This document shows positions 22,330 to 33,320 of a stretch of 64,000 bases of DNA, piece by piece. The stretch spans positions 99,893,212-99,957,211 of the forward strand of contig CM042141.1 in assembly GCA_023376005.1 (NCBI GenBank), in the 5' to 3' direction. The notes beneath the pieces were generated by a model. That model made no database searches. It had not been told where the DNA came from and worked only from the letters and a program-made list of their open reading frames with translations. This stretch comes from Doryteuthis pealeii (taxonomy: Eukaryota; Mollusca; Cephalopoda; Myopsida; Loliginidae). The position numbers were made by a program, and so were the translations under genes. Every line of letters starts with the position of its first letter. The first letter of the stretch is position 1.

Positions 22330-22990
22330 AAAACAAATTTGGACTCTCCAGCCGTCAGAAGTAACATATCAGTTGTGTCTCTCTGTCCTTTGGGACAGGA
22401 TGGCTTCACTCCCCACAGGCATTCTGTGTACCTGTCACACAAGTGCTTTTTCACCCTCCATTTACACAGAGGTCACACGTACCATTTGCGTCTTTTATCT
22501 AGACCAGAGATCATCAAACTTCATGGTGGGCTGTATAATTGAAAAAAAATAACGAGCGCGGGCCACGTTATTATTGTGTTCAATACTTGCTAGCCAGAAC
22601 GAAAGCTCTGAGAAAAAGATCTAAAACAAAATTTATCTTTCCATGTTATATTCATGGATGAGTGGCATAAGATGCAGAAAAACAAATTTAACCAACATAT
22701 TTATTTTCAAAACATTATCAAAGAACGCAACATTCAATACCGTTGGCGGGCCGTAGTTTGGTGACCCCTGATCTAGAGGACAGGGACTTCACTTCCCACA
22801 GGTATTCCGCGTACCTGTCACGTGATGGCCTTTCTAAACAGAAAGTGACGACTTTAATTCTCTTTTCAGTAATCCCAGGGCTATCTACAAGGACTCTTTT
22901 CTATTGGAACATTTATTCTAACACATATTATTTTGTATTCTTCTATTCTGTTTTGTATTGTTTCTGTCCGAGTTTACTCAGACAATAAAC
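22330..22990 (+). repeat. Unclassified repeat split by a hAT MITE
   Basis: Left part 22330-22504 and right part 22771-22990 share words ('CACTCCCCACAGGCATTC' versus 'CACTTCCCACAGGTATTC', 'GTACCTGTCACA' versus 'GTACCTGTCACG'), so they look like tandem or internally repeated sequence. The right end 'TTTACTCAGACAATAAAC' resembles 27275-27292 and 61830-61850, a recurrent 3' end with a poly(A) signal. Confidence 0.45.
22505..22770. mobile_element. hAT-type MITE with 8-bp target duplication
   Basis: Ends CAGAGATCATCAAACT and the complement of CAGGGGTCACCAAACT are 16-bp imperfect inverted repeats. They are flanked by ATCTAGAC (22497-22504) and ATCTAGAG (22771-22778), an 8-bp duplication with one mismatch. 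Non-coding interior. Confidence 0.8.
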
Positions 22991-23059
22991 TTCTATTTCT
23001 CTTAATTTTTGATATGAAGTTTTATAATTAGTATTATTTGGATTATTCTTTATTACCTG

Positions 23060-23235
23060 TACAATGTTTCGGTCGATGTACCCTCCGACCTTCTTCAGGT
23101 ATTTCTTGTCAGGCTCAGGAGCCTTCTCTAACGATAAGAAGGTTCCCGAGTTCTAGAAGGCTCCTGAGTCCGACAAGAAATACCCGAAAAGGCTGGAGGG
23201 TACATTGGCCGAAACGTTGTACAGATAACAATGAT
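23060..23235. repeat. Inverted pair of hammerhead-like PLE ends
   Basis: The minus-strand copy (about 23115-23062) reads CTGAAGA, stem GGTCG/CGACC, GAAAC. The plus-strand copy (about 23180-23225) has CCGAAAA, stem, GGCCGAAACGTTGTAC. The two lie head-to-head around a short spacer. A third family member is at 40900-41030. Both lack a clean cleavage-site and stem I arrangement, so activity is doubtful. Confidence 0.5.
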
Positions 23236-23563
23236 ACTAAATGTATATTTGTTATCACCTTCATCGGGATCTGTTCTATATCTATCATCATACTAAAGTG
23301 AATCAATGGTTATTTTCTAAAGGCTTTTTTCTGTTTAGTTTAATGTCACAAAATTCATATTAAAATATTCCTTAGTTTTAGAATTGATTATTTTAAAAAA
23401 ATCGTAATAATCGTAATTTGCAATTAATTCAAAAGCTCACCCATCTCTTACTCACATTCAGCCTGTCACTTTCCTTCTCTTTACGTATATCTTCATTACC
23501 CCCTCGTTATATATGTTAGTTTCTCAGTGAGTGTAAAGAAAATAGCAGTCGGAATTAGGTCAA

Positions 23564-23708
23564 ATTAATTTTTAGAGAAATACGACCGGAGAATTAAAAA
23601 GAAAAACATTTGAATCCTTTTGTAAGATTTCTATGCAAGGTTCCCTTACAAAAGGATTCAAATGTTTTTTCTTTTTAATTCTCCGGTCGTATTTCTCTAA
23701 AAATTAAT
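23564..23708. repeat. Near-perfect palindrome
   Basis: Arms of about 63 bp built on TTAGAGAAATACGACCGGAG and its complement, with a loop of about 20 nt. No ORF. Confidence 0.85.
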
Positions 23709-24038
23709 GCACTTTGCAAATTTACTTTTCCCTAATCCCAATTATCTACCCAGAGCTCAATTTCTTGAAAGATCACACCCTGAAGAATATATAAAAAAAT
23801 ATAAATTCAATACCCTAAAAAAGTGATTTTAAAATTTAAAAGTTAATTTTCTTAAAACTAAAAAAATAAATAATGTGGAATGTTTTTTTCGTAGTTTAAA
23901 AAAAAAAATTTTTCTTTAAATTGATGCAAAAAATTTTTTTTATCTAAGTTAAAATGAGTTTTACTATCTTAAAAATTTCAAGGTCAATTTTACATGTCTG
24001 TCACTATCCGTGCCTAACTTGAAAATTTAACAAAAGAT

Positions 24039-24170
24039 AGCCCTGAATTTTATGTTTGAAAAAAAATATTTCCCAAGATTTTTATAAATTAAAAAAAAAA
24101 AAATTGACGATTTTTTAAAAATTTATAAAAATCTTGGGAAATATTTTTTTCAAACATAAAATTCAGGGCT
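24039..24170. repeat. Near-perfect palindrome
   Basis: Arms of about 55 bp from AGCCCTGAATTTTATGTTTG and its complement, with a poly-A loop. No ORF. Confidence 0.85.
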
Positions 24171-24448
24171 GGATGACAAAACGGGCCGAATTCTCTCCCT
24201 TTCTAAATAAATATTTCAGTTTTGACAGAGAAAAGTCTTTTTGGCTACACTTCCAAGAAAAAATATTTTTAAAGATATTGAATAGAAAATCCAGTGTTTA
24301 TCTTTTATTTCAAAATACCCGGATGTGAAAATATACGGGATAGTAAAAAATAGCGTTTTCAGGTAACCATAGAATTCGTTCAGAGGCTCAATCTAAGGGA
24401 GATAAGCCGCGTACACAAAATAGGAGTTATACCCCTTTCTTTTGCCCC

Positions 24449-24472
24449 CTCTCTCTCTCTCTCTCTCTTTCT

Positions 24473-24503
<31 letters not shown>

Positions 24504-24505
24504 GT
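24449..24505. repeat. (CT)n-(TA)n microsatellite
   Basis: A CT tract (24449-24487) runs into a short TA tract. Open frames rich in R/E or Y/I here are artefacts. Confidence 0.9.
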
Positions 24506-24610
24506 GTAAAAGTAAGTAAAGTCGTCGGGGCGGCCTAAAGTCGGTATCAGCCAGTCAGCGAGGGAGTCTATCCTTTTCAATAGCGCTAGACCAAGCTGTA
24601 CGACTGAGTA
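24506..24610 (-). repeat. SINE family S2, 3' piece
   Basis: Shares 'AAAGTCGTCGGGGCGGCCTA' and 'TAGACCAAG' with 8531-8640. The tRNA-like head is absent. Confidence 0.65.
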
Positions 24611-24689
24611 ACCCCGGCCCCTTGATAGTCAACCCTATCATCATCCATTCAACAGTATCATGGAATATGCACACGCCATTTGCACTGAG

Positions 24690-25151
24690 GGATTTTTCAC
24701 TTAAAAAAAAATCAAATTGTCCATCAATGCGAAAGTTTTGTGTTAGTATACTGACTACTGATACCAAAAATTAGATCTTTTACATTGTTTGAAGAAATAG
24801 CATCAAAGATCGTCTATTAAAATGCACTAAAAATCTTCGTTTTCGCAAAATTTAGCCAAGAAATTGGTTAGAAAATTTACCGTTTTCAATATTTAAATCA
24901 GAAATGTTATTTTATTTTATTAAAATGAAACGAATTAAATATCATAAATAGAATTCAAATTGAAAATGTGTCCCCCCATCATCACCTCTGATATGCTGCT
25001 TTTTACCTTATTAAGCTGTAACAGACGATCTTGATGCTATTTCCTCAAACAATGGTACAAGTAAAAGATCTAATTTTGGTATCAGTATTCAGTATACTAA
25101 CACACAACTTTCCCATAGATGGACAATTTGATATTTTAAAAAGTGAAAAAT
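24690..25151. repeat. Foldback built from two inverted copies of repeat R190
   Basis: Left (minus) and right (plus) copies share 'TACCAAAAATTAGATCTTTT' and complement, and 'ATCAAATTGTCC' and complement. About 200 bp of unrelated sequence lies in the middle. A single plus-strand copy stands alone at 62805-62995. Confidence 0.75.
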
Positions 25152-25643
25152 TGACCTACCCTAATATCCCAGCACCTCGAATTAAAAATGTATTATTCTA
25201 AAATAGTGAATTTTTAAATACTTTCATATAGTGCTCGCATTTTTTCCTCTGCTATGTATTGTGTCTTTCGGTATATATGGAGAGCGTTCGTTTCTATTCT
25301 TATGTATTATGAGAGACACCCGTGGTTATTCCCTCATATTTGAATATTTACTTACTTACTGGAGTAGCTTCATTTTCTTACTATCTTCTGTAGTCTGTAG
25401 CTATCTTCATGGCTTCTCTTTCTTCTAACTGGTCTTTTGTTGACTGGTCTAGGTCTTCTATACATCTGGCTCTTCAAGATGCTGGTCTGTTGTTGACTGT
25501 CTGATTATGCCAAGGCTGCCATTAGTTCTCTCAGAGACAATGCAAGGCATATATCTTTTTGTGATCACATTTTTATTAATTTCACAACCAGACTTTATCT
25601 AGGATTCTCAACCGCACGCGGAAAGTAACGCCGAGCCCATGCT
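25152..25643. other. Non-coding region
   Basis: No coding or repeat signal recognised; moderately GC-richer at 25380-25640. Confidence 0.35.
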
Positions 25644-25772
25644 TACATTAGGACGTCTCACAGTTTAACTGACTCCCAGTTCATATAATCGATAATGTGT
25701 CAAACATTTCAATGTTTGACATTATCGATCATATGTGCTGGAGTCAGTTCAGCTTTGAGACGTCCTAATGTA
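25644..25772. repeat. Palindrome abutting LINE fragment
   Basis: Arms 'TACATTAGGACGTCTCA' and complement, and 'GATAATGTGTCAAACAT' and complement, with almost no loop. The right arm ends exactly where LINE-derived coding begins. Confidence 0.8.
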
Positions 25773-26060
25773 CGGCTACTTACTTCCCATCTCACAAACC
25801 ATCCAAGTAAGACGAACAAGACATGCTGGAGAAGTGAGGACGAAAAAGACATGCCCGGACTGCTGGAGAAGTATAGACGAACTCATAAGTGACGTTCTCC
25901 TATGGACTCGTACACATTGTTCATCAGCTCTGTGCTCTGAGTGTCGTCTAGAGGACATACCAAAAGGGATGGCCAATTGGGACGGATGGCGAGAGAGAGA
26001 AAGAGAGCCAAGGAAATATGTGCTGTTGATACGCCTTGATAATGATTCCACAGACATACT
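25768..26060 (+). pseudogene. LINE C-terminal fragment (L-A)
   Basis: Plus-strand frame: 'YGYLLPISQTIQVRRTRHAG', then 'CWRSIDELISDVLLWTRTH', then 'CRLEDIPKGMANWDGWRER'. This is the same C-terminal tail as the end of the element at 6.5 kb, here better preserved and followed by a stop. The RT core is missing. Confidence 0.8.
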
Positions 26061-26212
26061 AATGCTAACATTGGTCTATACAGACTCTTTCTTTTGTATA
26101 TATAGATTTTCACGTATCACAATATGAGAAATCTGTGTTAAAAGTTCAAATAGATTATTTTGGTGTGTGGGGATTACCTCCCTTGTATGCCAAATATTTC
26201 TCCTAATGGCCA

Positions 26213-26545
26213 CTAGGTAGTGTAGTCAAACCTGGTATAAAAGAAAGCGCGAAAACTCAAAGTCTCCTCGACCTCGGCCGTGAGTTGGTACACACCTCTG
26301 TGCATGAACGCTTGGTCAAGAAACATGTGACATCGTTTTCCTCTTATCACGTGCATCAATACCTTAAATGGACCAGACTCTGTCTTCCGAGACACTGGGG
26401 CTTTTCGCTCTCCAACAACCTCGTGTCGCATTGAACAAGACAACATAGAACTATACATTTCTTAAAAATGGTAATCTTCACACAAAACTTCTAATTCTTT
26501 TATACGTACGTACGCTAAAGACTTTTACGCTTTGGATATTTTCAG
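26213..26545 (-). repeat. Unclassified repeat E, copy 1
   Basis: 26340-26545 is repeated at 30410-30605 ('GGACCAGACTCTGTC' and 'ATACGTACGTACGCTAA'). The minus strand is open for 81 codons (26458-26213), with no recognised domain. It could be the edge of a retroelement. Confidence 0.45.
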
Positions 26546-26554
26546 TCAGATTAG

Positions 26555-27190
26555 GTTGGTTGGTTGGTTGTTTTTTATGGCATGTCAACCCTTGTTGAGT
26601 TATTTTATGCCGAAGCCGTTTTGTTTTATTCATTCTTGTTGGGTATTCAATTTTTTTTCAAACTCAATGTAAAAAAACATTTTTACTACTCATCCTTTGA
26701 TCTATTCAACCCATAGATGGGACCCCAACAGGTACTACCACTCCGGGTCAGGGTGGACCTAGGAGTAATGGCGATAAAGGGGTACTCCACATTCTCCTGA
26801 GTTCCAGAATTGAAACTTCACCACTAGATGCAGTTTAACATCATACCCAGGACACTAACACCCCCAGCCACCACCTTCTTGCACATATCTAATAAAAAGG
26901 ACCGGGGGTTGCCATAAGGGCAATAGAGTTGGGACAATCACATAGGTGCTAGGGCTTGACGTGACTATCTGGTTGATCTCGGTGGCCTATCTGACCGTCC
27001 GTCTAGCCTAAGTAAGGGCCAAAGTGGAGTGTTGCATGTCATGGATTGCTCAACAACCAGGATTTCGTCCTTAAGTATCACGGGTCGCTACTCACGCCCA
27101 ACACGTCGCCCCATTAGGGGGATTTTACCCCTCTGCAGAGGTGCAGTCGACGTATTTTACAGCCCCAGCCAACAGGGCGGCAATCAGGCA
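26555..27190 (+). repeat. 580-bp dispersed repeat (family B)
   Basis: Near full-length. Start GGTTGGTTGGTTG, 'GGCATGTCAACCCTTGTTG', 'CCATAGATGGGACCCCAACA', 'GCCATAAGGGCAATAGAG', 'GGGCCAAAGTGGAGTGTTG' and end 'CTCTGCAGAGGTGCAGTCGA'. No ORF of any length; no terminal repeats found. Confidence 0.8.
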
Positions 27191-27299
27191 ATCACATTAG
27201 GACATTTCTCAACATATACTCTCTATGTACAACGTTTTATCTCATTGTCTTTCTTATAGTCCTTCTATTAAGTTTTCTCAGACAATAAAATATGTTGTT

Positions 27300-27435
27300 G
27301 ATTCGTTGTAAATTGAAGGAGAAGAAGAATAAATAAAAACGAGAGAAAGAAAGATACTAGAAGAAGAAGAAGAGAGAGAAAGAAGATAATAGAAGAAGAA
27401 GAAGAAGAAGAAGAAGAAGAAGAAGAAGAGAAAAT
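27300..27435. repeat. (GAA)n/(AGA)n microsatellite
   Basis: GAA-rich from 27318, with an uninterrupted AAG run at about 27390-27430. Confidence 0.9.
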
Positions 27436-27529
27436 TGACGAGTAAAAAGAAGTGAATTTATTCTATACGAGGAATATATATTCAACCATCATTGCTCTAC
27501 AAGCAGTTGGGCGTCCCATCATGATTTAT

Positions 27530-27665
27530 TGGTTAGCAAGCTTGTCTCGCAGATCCATTACTACCGAATCGCAAGTTCGATCCTCGCCGGATGTACCATA
27601 CATGAGACCGTTTGTCACATCTGTATTAAAAGAAAGTTGTTTTTCTGAGCAATCCTCTACGTGAG
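27530..27665 (+). repeat. tRNA-like SINE (family S3)
   Basis: 'GGTTAGCAAGCTTGTCTCGC' and B-box-like AAGTTCGATCCTC (about 27572), then 'TTTGTCACATCTGT'. Related pieces are at 8.4, 20.5, 28.7 and 44.87 kb. Confidence 0.6.
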
Positions 27666-28129
27666 TCAAAACAAAAATCCTGCAACGCCTTCGTTTAGTT
27701 CTTTTCTCTTTTTCTTAATTCTAACAAAACAAAATGGTGCTGGGTTTTCTTTTGGTTACCAATGAAATCAACTTCCTTTGCAAAACTAAGTTACATTAGA
27801 TTAGCTCTCCTGTTAAGGAAGGAAGGAAAGGTGTTGTAATGGAATATTCCACAATCTCTCTCATGTGGTCTGAGTATATATATAATGAGCACGGCATTAT
27901 ACTGGGCTGGCTTCGAGGATTAGTAGCGTACCTCACTATTCTTTGTCTGTCTTATTGTATCTCTCTGCAATGAAACCCTCTATCTTAAATCTACGAATGT
28001 GTAGACTGGTTCTTCCACCGACTACAACCTTGTCTGATTGTATCCATTTTAAGGATACAACAAAAGGTACAAAAATAGGAAGAAGCTGTCTGTGTTAATT
28101 GTTTAAACTAGAAAAGAAGATGATAGCGA

Positions 28130-30330
28130 GTCAATAGGGATTCATGAAGAGGGCACTTTTGGTCGAAAATGAAAAATGGGCAAATAAAATCTTGATCACA
28201 AAAGTCAACGGAATTTTACATTTGTCATCATTTGATTTTACTTCGTTTTCGGGTGCTGAAGTCACTGCCAGGACACAGAAAATATCAATATTCTTCCCTT
28301 GGTAATCCGCTCTTTTATGGATTAGCAGGAGGGGCATACGCTACATTCGTCTTGCGAGATTCTCTTCGAAAACGAGACCATTAAAAAAATAGATAGTGAC
28401 TCAGGGAGCAGCCATGCTTTACTCTCCCGGATATCTTGCATGCAAACACATATCGGCTATTAAATAGTTAACTAACCACGTATTCGGGCTGTTGATTGGC
28501 TGTGGTTTAATTCACGTGACCGTACCGAGTCTATAAGTTTAAGTGGTGGATTCCAACATGCCTTATACAACAGAAACTGCAAAACCTCTCACTAAATTTT
28601 CCACCATAACATGCTACTCGAGCTGAGGTTATCAAACCGACAAACATACGAAGATAACCTTCTACGTTAAAACCATAGCTTGCCACCGCTACAGATCCAT
28701 TTCTACTGAATAGATAATTCGATCCTCGTTGGATACCCACACTTGCGACTTTGTGTCACATTTTACCCGTGGCGAACGGTTTAGTAAATACCAACAAGCA
28801 GTTACTCATTAGCGCGAGTTATGATAACTAAATATGACAAGTGAATGATGACAACCTTTAGTTGTCGGTACTATGGTCCCCTTGTAACGTAATAGAGAGG
28901 GGAGAGAGACAGGAATGTAACAGTGACGTGTAAATTAGCACGGAAGAGTTTTTAGAAGAAAAAAAATTACGTGTAGATTAGAATGGAAAAGTTTAAGAAT
29001 GAACCAGCACAAGGCCACATGGCATTTTTCTATCGGATGAGACCTGACACGTGGCGAAGTGGGAGAGAGGCAGAGTGAGAGGTGAGATGTTAGTGAGTTT
29101 GGGACGATGCGCTGACTGAGCATGACGTGACTCTCGCTCCGGACGATTGTGACTTGGAGGAAAATAAAAATCTCACGAGAACAAGTATCGTCTTGTGTTG
29201 TTACTAAAAGCTATAAATAGCACAAGACAGGATGTCCCCAGCACCCCAAATTGGTTTCCAGACTCCAAACAACAGGGAATTGTCAGTGAACTGAGCATCG
29301 GTCCAGCAACCAAGATTCGAGCCTTTCCAATGCAGTACCGGTCCAGATATAAGTATAAAATTAATATTACTACCAACACATCATCACTTCCACAGATAAG
29401 GGCCATAAAATAACAAACGTTGACACGTCATCTCTCCATTCCGAAACGAGAGCGTAACGTAACAACCGAACCAGAGATTTGCCAGACAACTCAACATCAG
29501 CTCAGAAACCGGATTCGAACCTCTCCACGTAGCACAGAAGATGAGATAAGTATACAATTAATTTTACTATCAACACGTCATCACTCCATTCCGACATGAG
29601 AGCGATAACACCACACCCGCTGCATAGGGTAAGATAAAAAATATGAAATTTTGATTCTGGAAACGGCTATGTTTTTCCTCTTCTGGACATCTTGTATGCA
29701 AACACGTGCGCGCCCACTTCGCCCACGTGGCAAGTTGTTTCTCCTCACGCTACATTCTCCAACACAACACCCTTACCCAGGGTGATCGGTGTGGGTAAAT
29801 ACCTACAAGCGTCTAAATGGTTACTCTTAACCCTTTAGCGTGAGTTGTGATAGCCAACGCCTTCGTATCGTTCTTTTCTAAGTCTTTCTGCTTCGTACTC
29901 GTTTGCTGAAGTCATTGCCAGGACACACAAAATATCAGTATTCTTCTCTCGGTAATCCACTCTTTTATGGACTAGCAGGAGGAGCCGAAATCTGCATACA
30001 CCACATTCGTCTTGGGATGTTAACTTCGAACACAATAACATTAAAAATAAAATTGTGACTCTGGGAGCAGCCAAGTTTCCTCTCGCTGATATCTTGCATG
30101 CAAACACGCGCGTGCCCGCTTCGACCACGAGGCAAGTTGTTTCCCCCACGCTACATTTACCAGCACAACACCCTTACCCAAGGTGATCGGGTGTGCAAAT
30201 ACCTACAAGCGGTCTAAATGGTTACTCTTTACTCTTTAAAGCGAGTTATGCTACCCAGATAGGATAAACATACGAAGACAATCTTCAATCGTTGGTACTA
30301 TGGTGCAGCGGGTGCAGGGGTTAAGATAAA
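28130..30330. repeat. Locally repeated non-coding block
   Basis: 28225-28450, 29640-29860 and 29880-30290 share long diverged segments ('GCCAGGACACA', 'TTTTATGGA.TAGCAGGAGG', 'ATCTTGCATGCAAACAC', 'AACACCCTTACCCA', 'AAATGGTTACTCTT'). 29300-29400 and 29490-29600 form a second tandem pair. 28690-28800 is a SINE S3 piece. No coding signal. Confidence 0.55.
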
Positions 30331-30409
30331 AATAATAAAGTACAGGTTTATTTAATCAGAGGAGTTTAATGAATAATGATCCCAATATATCACTGTTGCC
30401 ATGCGCGAC

Positions 30410-30605
30410 AATGCCTTAAATAGACCAGACTCTGTTCCCCCGAGACACAGGCGTTTTTCGACCCCCCCTCCTCTCCAACAATCTCATGTTGCATTGAACA
30501 TGACAGCATAGAACAATACATTTCTTAAATATGTTACGGTTCACACAAAACTTCTAATTTTCTTATACGTACGTACGCTAACTACATTTTGCGCTTTGGA
30601 TATTT
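30410..30605 (-). repeat. Unclassified repeat E, copy 2
   Basis: Matches 26340-26545 and directly abuts the foldback element that follows. Confidence 0.55.
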
Positions 30606-31080
30606 GGTAATTTATGAGTAAGTGCGTCCCGGTCTCCTGCCTCAAAAATTGCTGCTCGGTGACTATTAAAATAACGACCCCAGCTATGGTGTTACTTAAA
30701 AGAAAACAACCAACTAAGGGCGTTAAATGTATTTTAGGGGGGGGGGGCTTCTCTTTTTTTGTCATAATTCTTATTTATTTATCAAACAAAGTTTAAAAAA
30801 ATGAACAAATTGAGGTAGATAGATAGATAGATATCCATCTTCATATCTAAACAAGAATTACGACAAATTTCTATAAATAAATAAGAATTACGACAAATTA
30901 CGATAAATAAATAAGAATTACGACAAAAAAGAGAAGCCCCCCCCGCCCCTAAAATACATTTAACGTCCTAAGTTGGTTGTTTTCTTTCAAGTAAGACCAT
31001 AGCTGGGGTCGTTATTTTAATAGTCACCGGGCAGCAATTTTTGAGGCAGGAGACCGGGACGCACTTCCTCATAAATTACC
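30606..31080. repeat. Foldback element F1 with GATA core
   Basis: Same terminal sequence as 7327-7809 (GGTAATTTATGAG and complement). The arms here are about 150 bp and include a G/C homopolymer run (30737-30747 and 30938-30952). The centre has (GATA)n and AACAAGAATTACGA repeats. Confidence 0.85.
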
Positions 31081-31089
31081 AGATATTTT

Positions 31090-31310
31090 TACATTAGGTT
31101 GGTTGGTTGGCTGAATTTTTCGGCATGTCAACTCTTGTTGGGTTATTTTATGCCGAAGACATTTTGTTGTATTCATTCTTGCTAGGTATTCATTTTTTTT
31201 CAGACACATATTTTAATACTCATCATTTGATCTATTCAACCCATTGATGGGACCCCAACAGGTACTGCCACTCCGAGTCAGAGTGGACATGGGAGTAATG
31301 GCGATGAAGA
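31090..31310 (+). repeat. Family B repeat, 5' part
   Basis: Starts at GGTTGGTTGGTTGG and stops after 'GAGTAATGGCGATGAAG'. The 3' half is missing. Confidence 0.75.
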
Positions 31311-31534
31311 GGCAAGATAAAAACAAGAAAGTAAAGGTATATTTAGTCAGAGTAGTTTAATGAATGATGATCACAATACATCACTGTATCAAACATAGAA
31401 CTCAACAAAAGAAAAAAGTTTACAAAACGAAATAACTAACCTACTAGTTTAAAAGAAATGAAGACAGAAATTCGTTGGTAAAAATAACCAACTCGTAATA
31501 GTAACAAAAGGTGCAATAAATCAAAGATATCTTA

Positions 31535-31537
<3 letters not shown>

Positions 31538-31570
<33 letters not shown>
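31538..31570. repeat. (TA)n microsatellite
   Basis: Uninterrupted TA tract abutting the left end of the foldback element. Confidence 0.9.
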
Positions 31571-31573
<3 letters not shown>

Positions 31574-32065
31574 TTAGGAGGATGATTTAGAAGGCTATCA
31601 CAATGCAGTTTGGAAAAAATAAAAAAAATAATAATACGGTAACAATGGTGTTGTGTGTTGACCTGTATTTTTATTCTTTCTTGAATTTTCGAGGTAATAC
31701 CTCTTTATAAAAGAATTGAACTAGGATACAGTCTTAACGTCACAACCAACACGCATTTTCAATATCACGCGCATTACAACATACACACACGTACAAACAA
31801 AAAATAAACGCATTCCCGTTCACACGAGAATACAGTTATTTAAAAAATAACATCATTTTCAAAAAAAAAAAAATTCATTTGGGAAGAAATGCCATAGCTG
31901 GACTGCTTCAGTTCAATTCTTTTGATAAAGAGGTATTACTTCGAAAATTCAAGAAAGAATAAAAATACAGGTCAACACACAACACCATTGTTACCGTATT
32001 ATTATATTTTTTAATTTTTTTTCCAAACTGCATTGTGATAGCCTTCTAAATCAACCTCATAACCA
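31571..32065. repeat. Foldback element with hammerhead-like core in both arms
   Basis: Arms of about 190 bp start TGGTTAGGAG and end in the complement. Each arm contains [T]TGATAA or TATAA, then GAGGT-ATT-ACTTC/ACCTC, then GAAA, the layout of a degenerate hammerhead core. (TA)n tracts flank both sides (31538-31570, 32103-32142). Confidence 0.6.
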
Positions 32066-32098
32066 ATACATACACAATGCTTCAAGCAAATTATGAAA

Positions 32099-32102
<4 letters not shown>

Positions 32103-32142
<40 letters not shown>
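32103..32142. repeat. (TA)n microsatellite
   Basis: Uninterrupted TA tract. Confidence 0.9.
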
Positions 32143-32143
<1 letters not shown>

Positions 32144-33020
32144 CATTAATCATAAAATTGTAATATTTGAGAAATATAAAAAATCACACTCCGAAAATTG
32201 TATATTTTATTTGATTATTATTTTTTGTGCAATTTTTCAGCTTTGCTGAAAATAGATCTATAGGTTTAATCAAATCGTATCAATATGAATAAAAATTTCA
32301 GAACAGTTACATTCAGCAATAACCAATATTCGGTGTGAACATGCAAATGCATGAAATAATAGTAATAATCATCCCTGACAGGAAAAACTGAGAGAAGAAA
32401 GAAAGAAAAAAAAACTATTGCAATACTATATAAGGAATTAGATTATCAAGGAAGATATTGTAGTTTTGTGGTGATGTTTATATCATATGATTCCCAGAAA
32501 ATCCTGTCAGGAAAAATTAGGGGGGTTAATAATAATAATGATAGTAATACGAATATTAAGAATAATAATTGTTACTAAATAGACCACGGGAGCGAATTTT
32601 AAGTGAAAGTATAGTGACTTCTAGTCCGTTAACAAAAGTTCACTACAGCAATCCGAAACAATAGTACAACAGTCTTTTACAATACCCACAATACAGAAAG
32701 AAGAACATGGCCGCTTCACATCCATTATTTTTAGACATGATCTTGGAACCAAGAGAACTAGTAAGACCAGATTTTTGGCCTATGCACATTTCCCTAAGAT
32801 CAGCCACACAGTAAAAGAAAGCAGGAGCGACAGATGAAACAGGTGTTTTTGCAATTTGGTATCGTGCACAACGAGCCTGTTGAATACTTTGATGGGTGAC
32901 CACTTAAGCAACAGCAGGTACTGTAAGCAACCTGATATCAAAATGACTTGATTTGGCATTAAATGGCCCCAAAAGGGTTGATATTGTTGTATAGCCGCCT
33001 ATTGGACTTCGATAAAAATA
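32143..33020. other. Non-coding region
   Basis: No gene. 32950-33000 is a head fragment of family B. (ATA)-rich stretches lie near 32520-32580. Confidence 0.4.
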
Positions 33021-33024
33021 TATA

Positions 33025-33320
33025 TTAAAAAAAAGGGAGAACGGAAGAGAGGTCTTCCGGTCAAGAAGCAGGGAGAAGATGAAGAAATAGATAAAAGAAA
33101 AAAAGGAAAACGGAAGACTCTCTTCCGGTGAAAAGGCGGAGAGAAAGATAAAGATATATATACAAAATGTCCGTTATCAGATCAAAAGATAAAAATGCGT
33201 GGGCATATTTATTGTATATAAAGGCTAGCGGAAGAATGGTGTCAACTCAGTCTCCAGCGAGCAGCCGAGAAGTAATCTATTCCGTTGCACGATATGCAAC
33301 AATATGCCGTAAAAAAAATA
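33025..33320 (+). promoter_or_regulatory. LTR-like repeat with TATA-box promoter
   Basis: A purine-rich leader with duplicated AACGGAAGA...TCTTCCGG motifs is followed by 'ATCAGATCAAAAGATAAA', then TATATAAAGG (about 33218), then 'CAGCGAGCAGCCGAGAAG'. The same order is found inverted at 5970-5655. Promoter function is inferred from the TATA element and the repeat setting. Confidence 0.4.

Noticed and set aside
26213..26458. 81-aa protein-coding gene on the minus strand
   Set aside because: Sits in a repeat found again at 30.4 kb where the frame is not kept; no domain.
29195..29413. Coding gene on either strand at 29.2-29.4 kb
   Set aside because: Both strands are open by chance over a repeated block; the tandem partner at 29.5 kb does not keep the frame.
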